This document shows, in pieces, positions 1 to 9,218 of a DNA stretch of 25,235 nt; the first letter of the stretch is position 1, and each line of letters opens with the position of its first letter. A model generated the notes under the pieces. That model saw only the letters and a list, made by a program, of their open reading frames with translations, did not search any database and had not been told where the DNA came from. Made by a program: the position numbers and the translations under genes. This DNA is from Bacteroidia bacterium (lineage in GTDB: Bacteria; Bacteroidota; Bacteroidia; Cytophagales; Cyclobacteriaceae): positions 1-25,235 of the forward strand of contig JAENVX010000295.1 in the NCBI GenBank assembly GCA_016650355.1, in the 5' to 3' direction.

Positions 1-1907
1 CCTACGATAGAGAGATAACCATCCTTCATCGTAATGTCAGAAAGGAAGTTCATCGATTCAATAGCTACTTTTGTTACCTTGGTATCATGTAATATTTCAG
101 CGGAATGGAGTAGCGCGAGGGGTAAAATTCCGTTATCATACGCGAGCAAGGGCTCAAACCATTTCCATTGCTCTGTTCGATTATTATTATAGTGCTCAAT
201 AAGTGCGTATGCTAATTTTCGCAAGCCTTCTATCATGCCATCGTCAGACATATTGCTTTTTAGATAGTGGCTTATGCCGATCATTGTATTGGCAATGCTT
301 CTGATTGACTGAAGTTTTTCAAAATTTGGCGAAGCGTTAAAAAACAATAATTTGCCAGTTTGATAGTAGGCATCATTTGGGGCGTTGCCCAATAGGTATC
401 CAAGAGCCCATATAGTTCTTCCAAATGAATCTTCAGAGCCCACCTCATCCAGAAAGCTTCGATTGAAGCTTAGAAAGTTCCTAAAAGTCCCATCCTTGTT
501 TTGCATATAATGAATGTAACTCATATAGACGGGAGACATATCGAGGGCAGTCGTATCCTTTTTCTGCCGATAGGCCATCAATACCATAAGCAACGCCCGA
601 GCATTGTCATCCAAACAGTAACCTTCCTTAAGATTCGGAATACCAAATTTTGCATGTTGAATTATTCCAGTATCATCCGTTAATCTTTTGATATGTGCCA
701 GCGAGAATGGTGGAAGGAGAAGTGGGTCTACGATTGTTTCCTTTTTTGTAACTAAGTCTCGCGGCTTAGCTATGATACCCCTTGCAAGTGATCTATATTT
801 CTCGCCAATGTTGGGCCACGTTAATTTTCTTCCATACTCATATGCATTCTTGTGAAGTTTTTTCAGCTTCTCCGGATGATCTAATAAATCGATGAAGACC
901 TCTGAGAGTTCCTCTGAATTTCCAAAGTTAAAAAGTCTTCCTTTCTCATCCACCAGTAATTCTGCAGCGTGCCAATAAGGAGTGGACACCACAGCGCAAC
1001 CTGCGCCTAACGCGTACGAAAGGGTGCCACTTGTTATTTGTGCTTCATTAATATAGGGTGTGATGTAGATGTCTGAAGCTGACAAATATTTGAATAATTC
1101 ACGCTGATCAATAAATTCATTTAAAAATAGAACGTTATCACTCAGTTGGAGGCTTTGGGTTAACCGCTGCAAAAAAATGCGATACTCTTCACCAGAGTGA
1201 CGCAATACATTAGGATGGGTTTTTCCTAAGACCATGTATAAAAGATTGGGGTGTTTTTCAACGACTTTAGGTAGGGCCTTAATTACTGTTTCGATGCCTT
1301 TGCTACGGCCAATAAAACCGAATGTGCTAATGAGCTTTCTATCCTCAAGTTTAAATTCCTTTTTAACCTTGACTTGATTAAAATGAATGTCAGGAACTCC
1401 ATGTTCGATGAATACAAGTTTATTTTTATGTACCAGGTAGATATCCAGGAGGAACTCGATGGCCTTTTGGCTCATCACCACAATCCTGGAGGCCATCTTG
1501 CAAATCTCTTTTAAAATAGCTTTCTCATTGTACGAGGGTGTGTTGAGAACGGTGTGAAGTGTTACCACCAATGGAATGTTGAGCCGGTGAAGCAGTGGAA
1601 GAATGTACACTCCATTTTGTCCACCAAAAATTCCAAACTCATGTTGCAGAATGCAAATATCAGCACCACTTAAGTTGATAAAATTGGCCGCTTCTAAGTA
1701 GTCTGCTTGTTGTTCCTGTTTAATGACCAGTTTTACTTCTTCAGGGTAATCATAGTTTAAGTCGTGATCGCTAATTGCTACCACCATTCCAATGGTTGCT
1801 TTTGTTTTACCTTCGGGCTCACTTAGCATCGAATGTAATAGATTCTGAGTAAATGTTCCAATGCCACACTCACGGGGTGGGTATGTTCCTATATAAGCGA
1901 TTTTCAT
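1..1907 (-). CDS. GT4 glycosyltransferase with C-terminal extra domain (partial, 3' end outside window)
   Basis: The minus frame is open from the ATG at 1905-1907 down to base 1, giving at least 635 residues; the C-terminus lies off the window. The N-terminus (MKIAYIGTYPPRECGIGTFT) is the usual first beta strand and glycine loop of a GT-B enzyme. About residues 200-215 carry GFIGRSKGIETVIKAL, and near residue 288 NEAQITSGTLSYALGAG forms the donor-sugar site typical of GT4 family members. No signal peptide is visible, so the protein should be cytosolic and use a nucleotide-sugar donor. From about residue 390 a second domain follows, containing CLDDNARALL; it resembles the alpha-helical toroid domains appended to some Bacteroidota GT4 proteins. 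This tail is roughly 250 residues more than a plain GT4 enzyme has. The acceptor cannot be told from sequence. It is divergent from the fusion gene at 2115. Confidence 0.85.
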   Translation of the reverse strand, partial: MKIAYIGTYPPRECGIGTFTQNLLHSMLSEPEGKTKATIGMVVAISDHDLNYDYPEEVKLVIKQEQQADYLEAANFINLSGADICILQHEFGIFGGQNGVYILPLLHRLNIPLVVTLHTVLNTPSYNEKAILKEICKMASRIVVMSQKAIEFLLDIYLVHKNKLVFIEHGVPDIHFNQVKVKKEFKLEDRKLISTFGFIGRSKGIETVIKALPKVVEKHPNLLYMVLGKTHPNVLRHSGEEYRIFLQRLTQSLQLSDNVLFLNEFIDQRELFKYLSASDIYITPYINEAQITSGTLSYALGAGCAVVSTPYWHAAELLVDEKGRLFNFGNSEELSEVFIDLLDHPEKLKKLHKNAYEYGRKLTWPNIGEKYRSLARGIIAKPRDLVTKKETIVDPLLLPPFSLAHIKRLTDDTGIIQHAKFGIPNLKEGYCLDDNARALLMVLMAYRQKKDTTALDMSPVYMSYIHYMQNKDGTFRNFLSFNRSFLDEVGSEDSFGRTIWALGYLLGNAPNDAYYQTGKLLFFNASPNFEKLQSIRSIANTMIGISHYLKSNMSDDGMIEGLRKLAYALIEHYNNNRTEQWKWFEPLLAYDNGILPLALLHSAEILHDTKVTKVAIESMNFLSDITMKDGYLSIV

Positions 1908-2114
1908 TCTCGTGAATTTATCAATTGACGTTATTCCCAGCTACATACTCACCTTTACTTTTGATTTAGTGGTGGCTGATACTACTCAACGACTTGGTTT
2001 AGTGCTGAGGTGTCCGGAAGTATCAAGTTACAAATAATTATTCTGGTTTGCTGCAAAATCTTTTTTATCTTTTCGTTATGATGTGGCCTAAGGTAGCCAC
2101 GCAAAATTACTTAC
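1908..2114. promoter_or_regulatory. Divergent intergenic region with a weak -7-like box
   Basis: This 207-base spacer separates two divergent genes and should hold both promoters. On the plus strand TACTTTTG at 1956-1963 fits the Bacteroidota -7 consensus TAnnTTTG, but no TTG/TTTG box lies at the expected distance upstream. It would leave a leader of about 145 bases for the gene at 2115. No clear promoter is seen for the minus-strand glycosyltransferase. Confidence 0.25.
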
Positions 2115-5100
2115 ATGAGCAAAATTTCTGAACAGGATGCAGTTGATTTAGCAGCCAGTCATTACGGATTACAGTGCTCAGCAATAAAGTTGAATGGAGA
2201 GATTGATCTTAATTTTCGCCTGAAAGACTCTGCAGGTAACAAATATGTATTAAAGATTGCAAACTCACATGAAAGCAAAGCGCAATTGGAATTTCAACAT
2301 GCCATCATGAAGCATCTTGCTAAATCCAACGTTGGTTTGGACTTTCAGAAAGTAGTACTGTCCAAAGGCAACGAGGAGATTGTATCATTAAACATTGATG
2401 GAGGTCTTCGCTTTTTGCGAATACTCACTTGGATTGATGGTCGAGTGTTTGCGGAAGTTAATCCGCATACTGATGAGTTGCTTTATAAGGTTGGTGAAAT
2501 GTGTGGTAAGTTAAGTAAGGGTCTATTGAGCTTCGATCACAAAGATGCACACCGATTTATGAAGTGGGACCCGTCTCAAGGAGACTGGGTGGCAAATCAC
2601 TTAGGAAAGTTCAAGGGAAGAAGAAAGGAGATTGTTGACTATTGTTTCACTTTATTTACAAGTGCCCAACCCGCACTAAGAGCTCTTCGCAAGAGTGTCA
2701 ACCACAACGATGCCAATGATTATAATTTATTGGTAAGTGGGGTAGGTTATAACGTATCCGTTCCTGGTGTTATTGACTTTGGCGATGTGGTATACACTAA
2801 CACGATTAATGAATTGGCAATTGCCCTGGCGTATGTGATGATGCTTAAGCCCAATCCCCTGGACGCAACATTCCCGGTGATTAAAGGATACAACGATCAA
2901 TTTCCGTTGCAAGAAAAGGAGCTAGAGGTATTGTTTCCTATGATAACTACCAGATTGCTCATTAGTGTAACTACTTCTGCTATTAACCTTGAGGAAAATC
3001 CTGATAATACGTATCTGCAAATCAGTGACGAGCCAGCCTGGGAGCTACTTGAGAAGTTAATTGCACTTTCACCGAGTCTCGTTCATTTTGCATTTAGGGG
3101 AGCATGTGGATTTGAACCGTGTCCAAAAAATTCAACATTTAAAAAATGGACGTCAAAGAATTTTAAGGATGTTATATTTCCAATCAACGTGAATAGAAAT
3201 CCGTTGTGGCTTGATTTAGGCGTTGGAAGCCTTGACGTTGGTAATACTTTAAATTTACTCGATACGATTAAGCTTGATCATACTATTTTGAATTTGATGG
3301 TCGATACCAAAGTTTCTCTTGCAATTGGAAGGTATGACGAATGCAGAGCTATCTATACAACAGACTCTTTTATCACGCAAGGTAATGATGCTCCGAAATG
3401 GAGAACTGTTCATACCGGATTAGATTTTTTTACAAAACCAAAAACAGATGTGTTGGCTGTATATGACGGCTTTGTACACAGTTTTGGTAACAACCGGGCA
3501 GATCGCGATTATGGACCAACGATTATTTTAGAACATAAAGCTTCTGACCATCTGATATTTTACACTTTGTATGGTCATCTTTCAATAGATTCATTAGAAA
3601 CCATTAACATAGGAAAGGCTGTTAAGCAGGGAGATGTGATTGGATATGTAGGAACGCAAAAGGAGAATGGAAATTGGCCGCCACATCTACATTTTCAAAT
3701 CATTCTCGATATGCTAGGCAAGCAAGGAGACTTTCCTGGTGTTGCGTATGCAGATCAAAGTGATCTATGGAAAAGTATTTCTCCTGATCCATGGTTGCTG
3801 TTAACAGGTCAAGCTTCCGATAAATATGCATCTCGTTCAAAGCATGAAATTGTTGAATACCGTAAGAAGCACCTCGGAAAAAACATGAGCATCTCTTATC
3901 GTGATCCCATCAAAATGGTGAGAGGACACGGACCGTACTTATTAGACGATACAGGCCGGAGATATTTGGACACGGTGAACAATGTAGCTCATGTCGGGCA
4001 TGAACATCCTCGGGTAGTTGGCGCAGGACAAAAGCAAATGGCTGTTCTGAATACAAACACACGGTACTTGCACGAGAATATTGTAATGTTTGTGGAAGAG
4101 CTTCTTAGCACCATGCCATCCGAATTAAATGTTGCCTTTATTGTCAACTCCGGAAGCGAAGCCAATGAATTGGGAATTCGTTTAGCAAAGAACTACACGG
4201 GGCAGAAAGATATGATTGTGTCAGACGTTGGCTATCATGGCAATACTAATAGCTGTATCGAAATAAGTTCTTATAAATTTGATGGAGTGGGAGGAAAAGG
4301 TGCAGCACCTCATATTCATGTTGTCCCAATACCTGATGTTTTTCGTGGCTTGTATCGTTCCAATGATCCCAAGGCAGGAAGTAAATATGCATCGCATGTA
4401 TCTGAAGCTGTAAAGAAAATAATAGCTCAAGGCCGTGGACCGTCTGCACTAATTATGGAATCAGTGATTAGTTGTGGTGGTCAGGTTGAGTTACCTGATA
4501 ATTTTTTGAAGGAAGCATATGGATATGTGCATGAGGCCGGTGGTGTTTGTATGGCAGATGAAGTACAAACTGGATGCGGTCGTTCGGGCGATCACTACTG
4601 GGCATTTCAACAACATGGTATGGTACCTGATATTGTTACCATTGGTAAACCAATAGGCAACGGTCATCCGCTTGGAGTTGTTGTAACCACGCAAGCAATT
4701 GCCGATTCTTTTAAAAATGGAATGGAATACTTCAATACGTTCGGGGGTAATCCTGTTTCATGCGCCATCGGATTAGAGGTACTTCGAGTTGTGAAGGAGG
4801 AAGGACTTCAACAAAATGCGAAGTTGGTGGGCAACTATTTGAAATCCGAATTACGAAACTTGATGAAAACATTTGAAATTATTGGAGATGTGCGAGGTCC
4901 CGGACTGTTCATAGGATTCGAACTTGTGAGGGATCGTGAAACAAAAGATCCGGCCACTGAACAGGCATCCTACTTTGCCAACCGCATGCGTGATAAGGGA
5001 ATCCTGATGAGCACCGATGGTCCTTATAATAATGTGTTAAAAATAAAACCGCCCATGGTTTTTTCTACATCCAATGCAGACTTTCTTCTTGATGCAATTT

Positions 5101-5138
5101 CAATAGTGATGAAAGAGGACTTTATGAAAGACTTATGA
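2115..5138 (+). CDS. Three-domain fusion: APH-fold kinase, M23 metallopeptidase domain, class III PLP phospho-lyase/aminotransferase
   Basis: The 1007-residue protein has three recognisable domains. Residues about 20-330 are an aminoglycoside-phosphotransferase-fold kinase with the catalytic loop HNDANDYN (D199, N204) and the metal-binding VIDFGD (D221). Residues about 425-570 are an M23/LytM domain with H433 and D437 (HTGLD), H488 (YGHL) and H524/H526 (HLHF), so all zinc and catalytic positions are kept. Residues about 590-1005 are a class III PLP enzyme with NSGSEANE (679-686), DEVQTG (D815) and the Schiff-base lysine K845 in TIGKPIGNGHP. The PLP part is closest in style to the AGXT2L phospho-lyases, which act on phosphoethanolamine or phosphohydroxylysine. 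The kinase resembles their partner hydroxylysine kinase. I infer that it phosphorylates an amino alcohol and then eliminates phosphate and ammonia. No signal peptide is seen, so a cytosolic M23 domain is odd. Confidence 0.85.
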   Translation: MSKISEQDAVDLAASHYGLQCSAIKLNGEIDLNFRLKDSAGNKYVLKIANSHESKAQLEFQHAIMKHLAKSNVGLDFQKVVLSKGNEEIVSLNIDGGLRFLRILTWIDGRVFAEVNPHTDELLYKVGEMCGKLSKGLLSFDHKDAHRFMKWDPSQGDWVANHLGKFKGRRKEIVDYCFTLFTSAQPALRALRKSVNHNDANDYNLLVSGVGYNVSVPGVIDFGDVVYTNTINELAIALAYVMMLKPNPLDATFPVIKGYNDQFPLQEKELEVLFPMITTRLLISVTTSAINLEENPDNTYLQISDEPAWELLEKLIALSPSLVHFAFRGACGFEPCPKNSTFKKWTSKNFKDVIFPINVNRNPLWLDLGVGSLDVGNTLNLLDTIKLDHTILNLMVDTKVSLAIGRYDECRAIYTTDSFITQGNDAPKWRTVHTGLDFFTKPKTDVLAVYDGFVHSFGNNRADRDYGPTIILEHKASDHLIFYTLYGHLSIDSLETINIGKAVKQGDVIGYVGTQKENGNWPPHLHFQIILDMLGKQGDFPGVAYADQSDLWKSISPDPWLLLTGQASDKYASRSKHEIVEYRKKHLGKNMSISYRDPIKMVRGHGPYLLDDTGRRYLDTVNNVAHVGHEHPRVVGAGQKQMAVLNTNTRYLHENIVMFVEELLSTMPSELNVAFIVNSGSEANELGIRLAKNYTGQKDMIVSDVGYHGNTNSCIEISSYKFDGVGGKGAAPHIHVVPIPDVFRGLYRSNDPKAGSKYASHVSEAVKKIIAQGRGPSALIMESVISCGGQVELPDNFLKEAYGYVHEAGGVCMADEVQTGCGRSGDHYWAFQQHGMVPDIVTIGKPIGNGHPLGVVVTTQAIADSFKNGMEYFNTFGGNPVSCAIGLEVLRVVKEEGLQQNAKLVGNYLKSELRNLMKTFEIIGDVRGPGLFIGFELVRDRETKDPATEQASYFANRMRDKGILMSTDGPYNNVLKIKPPMVFSTSNADFLLDAISIVMKEDFMKDL

Positions 5139-5183
5139 TAATGTTAATGGCTCACTATACTTTCAACTCATAAACAATGGATA

Positions 5184-7553
5184 ATGATGAAAATCAGATT
5201 TTTGGTTACCATAGCATTTTTCAGTTTACTTGCTTCGGTAAACGCTCAACATAATTTTTCTTCGGGTGGGTTAATGGTTAACCTAAATAATGATGGTTAT
5301 TTTACTGAATTAAGAAATGTAGCTAGTGGTAAAAACTACCTCTATGCTGATACGCTATCCCCGCTTATGACTCTCGTTAGTGGTAACACCAAATTCTATC
5401 CAACATCGGTAACATACTCTAAATCCCAAAAGAAGTTACTATTGGTATTTAAAAAAGCTGGAGTCTTCGTTGATATAAAAGTGACTGAGAAGGCAACGCA
5501 TCTGATTTTGGAAATTGTAAAAGCCGAGCCTGAAATCAAGATTGATGCGATAATTTGGGGACGAGTTCTGACAACAATTAGTAAAACAGTTGGGGAAGTT
5601 ATTGGTGTTGTACGGGATGGGGAGATTGCACTAGGGATGCAGGTATTGAATATAAAAACACTTGGTGGTGATTTGCCAAATAATGAAGGCAGTACTTGGG
5701 CACGCGGTATTGCAGCTAAAACTTTTTCAGGAGGAAGTTCTTTGCAAGCCTATTCGATTAACAGAAACCGCAACCGCTTCGTTGATGCATGGGGCGGACA
5801 ATTTAATAACATGCCTGTGCCTGTGATGAAGGGCGAAACAGTAGTGGGGAGTAAGATTGCATTATTCTCTTGCGCTGAATCTCAAACGTTGAACATACTT
5901 GAACGAATCGAGCTCGATGAAAACTTACCACATCCTACAATAAAAGGAGTCTGGTTTAAAAAATCAAACCTTTACGGTAAATCGTATCTGATATCTTCTT
6001 TTGGAGAAAAAGAGGTTGATGAGATGATATCTTATACAAAAAGAGCTGGCCTAATATCGCTGTATCATGAGGGACCCTTTAAAAGTTGGGGACATTTTAT
6101 ATTAAATGAAAATCAGTTTCCAAATGGAGCGGAGGGGTTAAAGAGTTGTGTTGATAAAGCTCATTCAGCAGGATTGTTCTTAGGAATGCATACCCTTACG
6201 AATTTTATAAATACGAATGACCCGTACGTTACTCCTGTGCCAGATGACAGATTGAGTGTCACGGGTTACTCCACATTGGTACAAGATGTTGATGGTGAGC
6301 AAAAGGAAATTGAAGTGGCTTCACCCGAATACTTTGATGAACAAAAAAACAACAATCTCCACACTGTAAAAATCGGAAAGGAGTTGATACGCTATAATAC
6401 AATTACCGATACAAAGCCTTATAAATTATTGGACTGTCAACGAGGGGCATTTGGTACTGGGGCTTCATCTCATAAAAGAGATGATAAAGTGGGTAAACTT
6501 TTCGACCATTCTTATAATGTCTTCTTCCCCAATCTTGCAATGCAGAGAGAGATTGCTATGAACATTGCCAAGTTAATGAATGAAACAGGAGTTGATCATC
6601 TCGATTTTGATGGACATGAAGGCGGGCTTGCTTCCGGTCAGGGTGATTATGCAGTTGATTTATTTGCAAAGGACGTATATGACAACGTGAAGCATGACTT
6701 TATCTGCGGCACTAGCATTAGCAAAACTTTCTTCTGGCATATCGGATCGTATTACAATTGGGGTGAACCTTGGTATGGCGGTTTTAAAGAAAGCATGCAG
6801 CAATACCGTATCGATAACCAGGGCTTGTTTGACAGAAATTATATGCCTCACATGTTGGGGTGGTATCTGCTTGCCGAAAATACAACGCTATCAGAAATGG
6901 AATGGATGCTTGCTCGTGCTGCAGGATACAATGCAGGCTTTGCTATGGTAGCCCGTCCGAATGCGTTACGAAGTAATCCTCTTACACCTGCACTACTTGA
7001 TGCCATCCGTGAATGGGAATTGGCGCGGACAAGCAATGCATTCAGCATGGCACAAATGGAATCATTAAAAGACCCTGAGAATGAATTTCATTTAGAAAAA
7101 ATTGATAGCGGGAAATGGAACCTGCATCAATATGCGTTGTCTCCAATATTTGTTCGGGAGAAATTTGAAAGGCAACCTGGAGAGCCCACGCATACTAAGT
7201 GGACTTACCAGCAAAAGTGGAAAGAGCAAGTCATGCAGTTTCGATTGAATGCAATAGGAAAGGAAGGTCTGGCAAAGAATATAAAATTGCAAATTGATAA
7301 TTATACAGAACTCAATATACCAATAGCGTTAAAACCAGGTGAAAGTATTGTTTGTGATGGTACTGAAATCGTTCGCTTGTATGATGAGAATGGAAAACCA
7401 AAAGGAAAGTATACAATGCCATCACTTGCTCCTACAATCTCACCTGGAACTCATACTATCATTGCCGATTGCTCATTTGAAGGAGATGAGCCACCAAAAT
7501 TGGAAATACAGTTTAAGGGATTGAATCAATTGGAGACTATTCAGATCAGGTAA
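5184..7553 (+). CDS. Secreted glycosidase-like protein of unassigned family
   Basis: The 789-residue protein starts with a clear signal peptide (two lysine/arginine residues, a hydrophobic core, and cleavage probably after A21 in VNAQ). Residues about 25-240 look like a beta-sandwich domain of the type that precedes TIM barrels in GH36/GH97-like enzymes (DGYFTELRNVASGKNYL). Residues about 250-620 look like a TIM barrel. HLDFDGHEGG (D474, D476, E479) and NWGEPW (E528) are candidate acidic active-site positions. The C-terminal 120 residues are rich in beta strand and probably another sandwich. I do not recognise a CAZy family with certainty, so function is inferred as polysaccharide or glycoside hydrolysis in the periplasm or outside the cell. 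The gene lies 45 bases behind the fusion gene and could share its transcript. The ATG at 5184 is followed at once by a second ATG; either could serve. Confidence 0.7.
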   Translation: MMKIRFLVTIAFFSLLASVNAQHNFSSGGLMVNLNNDGYFTELRNVASGKNYLYADTLSPLMTLVSGNTKFYPTSVTYSKSQKKLLLVFKKAGVFVDIKVTEKATHLILEIVKAEPEIKIDAIIWGRVLTTISKTVGEVIGVVRDGEIALGMQVLNIKTLGGDLPNNEGSTWARGIAAKTFSGGSSLQAYSINRNRNRFVDAWGGQFNNMPVPVMKGETVVGSKIALFSCAESQTLNILERIELDENLPHPTIKGVWFKKSNLYGKSYLISSFGEKEVDEMISYTKRAGLISLYHEGPFKSWGHFILNENQFPNGAEGLKSCVDKAHSAGLFLGMHTLTNFINTNDPYVTPVPDDRLSVTGYSTLVQDVDGEQKEIEVASPEYFDEQKNNNLHTVKIGKELIRYNTITDTKPYKLLDCQRGAFGTGASSHKRDDKVGKLFDHSYNVFFPNLAMQREIAMNIAKLMNETGVDHLDFDGHEGGLASGQGDYAVDLFAKDVYDNVKHDFICGTSISKTFFWHIGSYYNWGEPWYGGFKESMQQYRIDNQGLFDRNYMPHMLGWYLLAENTTLSEMEWMLARAAGYNAGFAMVARPNALRSNPLTPALLDAIREWELARTSNAFSMAQMESLKDPENEFHLEKIDSGKWNLHQYALSPIFVREKFERQPGEPTHTKWTYQQKWKEQVMQFRLNAIGKEGLAKNIKLQIDNYTELNIPIALKPGESIVCDGTEIVRLYDENGKPKGKYTMPSLAPTISPGTHTIIADCSFEGDEPPKLEIQFKGLNQLETIQIR

Positions 7554-7632
7554 TCTACTACCTACGTATTCATCACTGTGTTTGCTCTTAAGCGGAGAAA
7601 AATTGACATTGCATTTCAACCAGTTAGGTGAC

Positions 7633-9072
7633 ATGAAGGAAAGTAGGAATGAGGACTTGGTAGTTGAACCCGCTGCCTCTTTGCCATCAAGTTCAATGTG
7701 GCAGGCTCTCAAAGATGCTATCCGGGGCACAGAAGCTGACTACACAATGATTGGCCTTAGAAGGGCCATCTTCCTGTTAGCTGTGCCAATGATCCTTGAG
7801 TTAGTGATGGAATCTACTTTCGCTATTGTGGATATATTTTTTGTTGGTAAGTTAGGTTCATCAGCGATAGCAACGGTTGGGCTTACAGAAACCTATTTGT
7901 TTTTATTGTACTCGCTTGCCATGGGGCTCGCCATGGCAGTAACGGCAATCATAGCCAGAAGGGTCGGAGAAAAAAGTACGGAAGATGCAGGCACTGCAGC
8001 CATGCAATCAATTTTTCTTGCGCTTTTGTGTTCCATCCCATTTACTATAGCCGGAATATTTTTTGCTAAAGACTTACTCGCACTAATGGGCGCAGACGCC
8101 TGGAGCATTGAACATGGCTATCGCTACACGCAATGGATGCTGGGGGGCAATGCTGTTATTGTTTTATTGTTCGTGATTAATGCCATCTTTCGCGGAGCGG
8201 GTGATGCGGCCATTGCCATGCGTGTGTTGTTCATCTCCAATGGAATCAATGTCCTGTTAGATCCATTATTAATTTTCGGCTGGGGTATTGTGCCTGCTAT
8301 GGGAATAGAAGGCGCTGCAATTGCCACAAATATCGGTAGGAGCTTCGGAGTTGCTGTTCAAGTATGGGCTTTATTCAAAGGAGGGAAACACATTCAAGTC
8401 AAACTATCGCAACTTTATTGGGATGCAAAAATCATTCTCAATATTATTAATACTTCCCTGGGTGGCGTGGCACAGATGATTGTAGCCATGACTTCTTGGA
8501 TATTTTTGATGCGCATACTTGCCGATGTTGGTAGTGAAGCAGTCGCTGGAGCCACCATCGCATTACGCATTATGTTGTTTACACTTATGCCTGCATGGGG
8601 ATTATCAAATGCTGCTGCTACGTTAGTTGGTCAAAATCTAGGCGCAGGTAATCCTGAGCGAGCCGAATCGTCTGTCTGGAAAATTGGTTTCTATAACATG
8701 ATCTTTTTGATTGTGGTTTCAGTGATCTATTTTACATTTAATGAATCGCTGATGCAGATTTTTACAGAAGATGAGCGCGTCATCGCCATCGGTGCAGAGT
8801 GGCTGCAAATATTATCCTATTCATATCTGGTCTACGGCTGGTGGATGGTATCGGGGCAAGCTTTCAATGGTGCGGGAGATACAAAGACACCCACGAAGAT
8901 CAATCTTGTTTTCTTTTGGCTCATCCAGATTCCCTTGTCATATTATTTGGCGATAACACTTGACTGGCAACATACTGGAGTGTTTTGGGGCGTATTTATT
9001 TCAGAAACATCGGTAGGGTTATTTACCCTTTGGCTCTTTTCGCGAGGTAGTTGGAAAACAGTAAAGGTTTAG
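7633..9072 (+). CDS. MATE family multidrug/Na+ or H+ antiporter
   Basis: This is a 479-residue inner-membrane exporter from the ATG at 7633. About 12 hydrophobic segments are visible, in two related halves of six, as in the MATE fold: the first half opens with RAIFLLAVPMILELVMESTF and the second with a similar stretch near IINTSLGGVAQMIVAMTSW. FRGAGDAA and FNGAGDTKTP are the paired loop motifs found at equivalent places of the two halves. The frame is open further upstream, to TTG codons at 7603 and 7582, but the extra residues are not membrane-like. GGAGA at 7594-7598 could serve the TTG at 7603, so the start is uncertain. Substrates of MATE exporters cannot be read from sequence. The gene follows the glycosidase-like gene by about 80 bases. 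Confidence 0.9.
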   Translation: MKESRNEDLVVEPAASLPSSSMWQALKDAIRGTEADYTMIGLRRAIFLLAVPMILELVMESTFAIVDIFFVGKLGSSAIATVGLTETYLFLLYSLAMGLAMAVTAIIARRVGEKSTEDAGTAAMQSIFLALLCSIPFTIAGIFFAKDLLALMGADAWSIEHGYRYTQWMLGGNAVIVLLFVINAIFRGAGDAAIAMRVLFISNGINVLLDPLLIFGWGIVPAMGIEGAAIATNIGRSFGVAVQVWALFKGGKHIQVKLSQLYWDAKIILNIINTSLGGVAQMIVAMTSWIFLMRILADVGSEAVAGATIALRIMLFTLMPAWGLSNAAATLVGQNLGAGNPERAESSVWKIGFYNMIFLIVVSVIYFTFNESLMQIFTEDERVIAIGAEWLQILSYSYLVYGWWMVSGQAFNGAGDTKTPTKINLVFFWLIQIPLSYYLAITLDWQHTGVFWGVFISETSVGLFTLWLFSRGSWKTVKV

Positions 9073-9104
9073 GCTCCATTACTAAAAATTAATAAATGAG
9101 AGCC
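9072..9104 (+). terminator. Stem-loop after the MATE gene, possible terminator
   Basis: GGCTCCATT (9072-9080) pairs with AATG-A-GAGCC (9095-9104), giving nine base pairs with one bulged A and a 14-base AT-rich loop. It begins on the last base of the stop codon. The downstream bases are AATTTGG and no real U-run follows, so intrinsic termination is uncertain. Confidence 0.4.
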
Positions 9105-9218
9105 AATTTGGTGTTTATGAGATTGCATTTCACCCACCATTGAATAATCCTTGCAATTAATTAAGGACATGCTTAACTTCCATCATCATAAAAAGACACT
9201 GACATCAACTACATCTGT

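Noticed and set aside
501..683. Plus-strand open frame of 60 codons
   Set aside because: It lies opposite the clear glycosyltransferase frame.
7582..7632. TTG-started extension of the MATE gene
   Set aside because: The extra 17 residues have no family match and are not membrane-like. The TTG at 7603 with GGAGA upstream remains possible.
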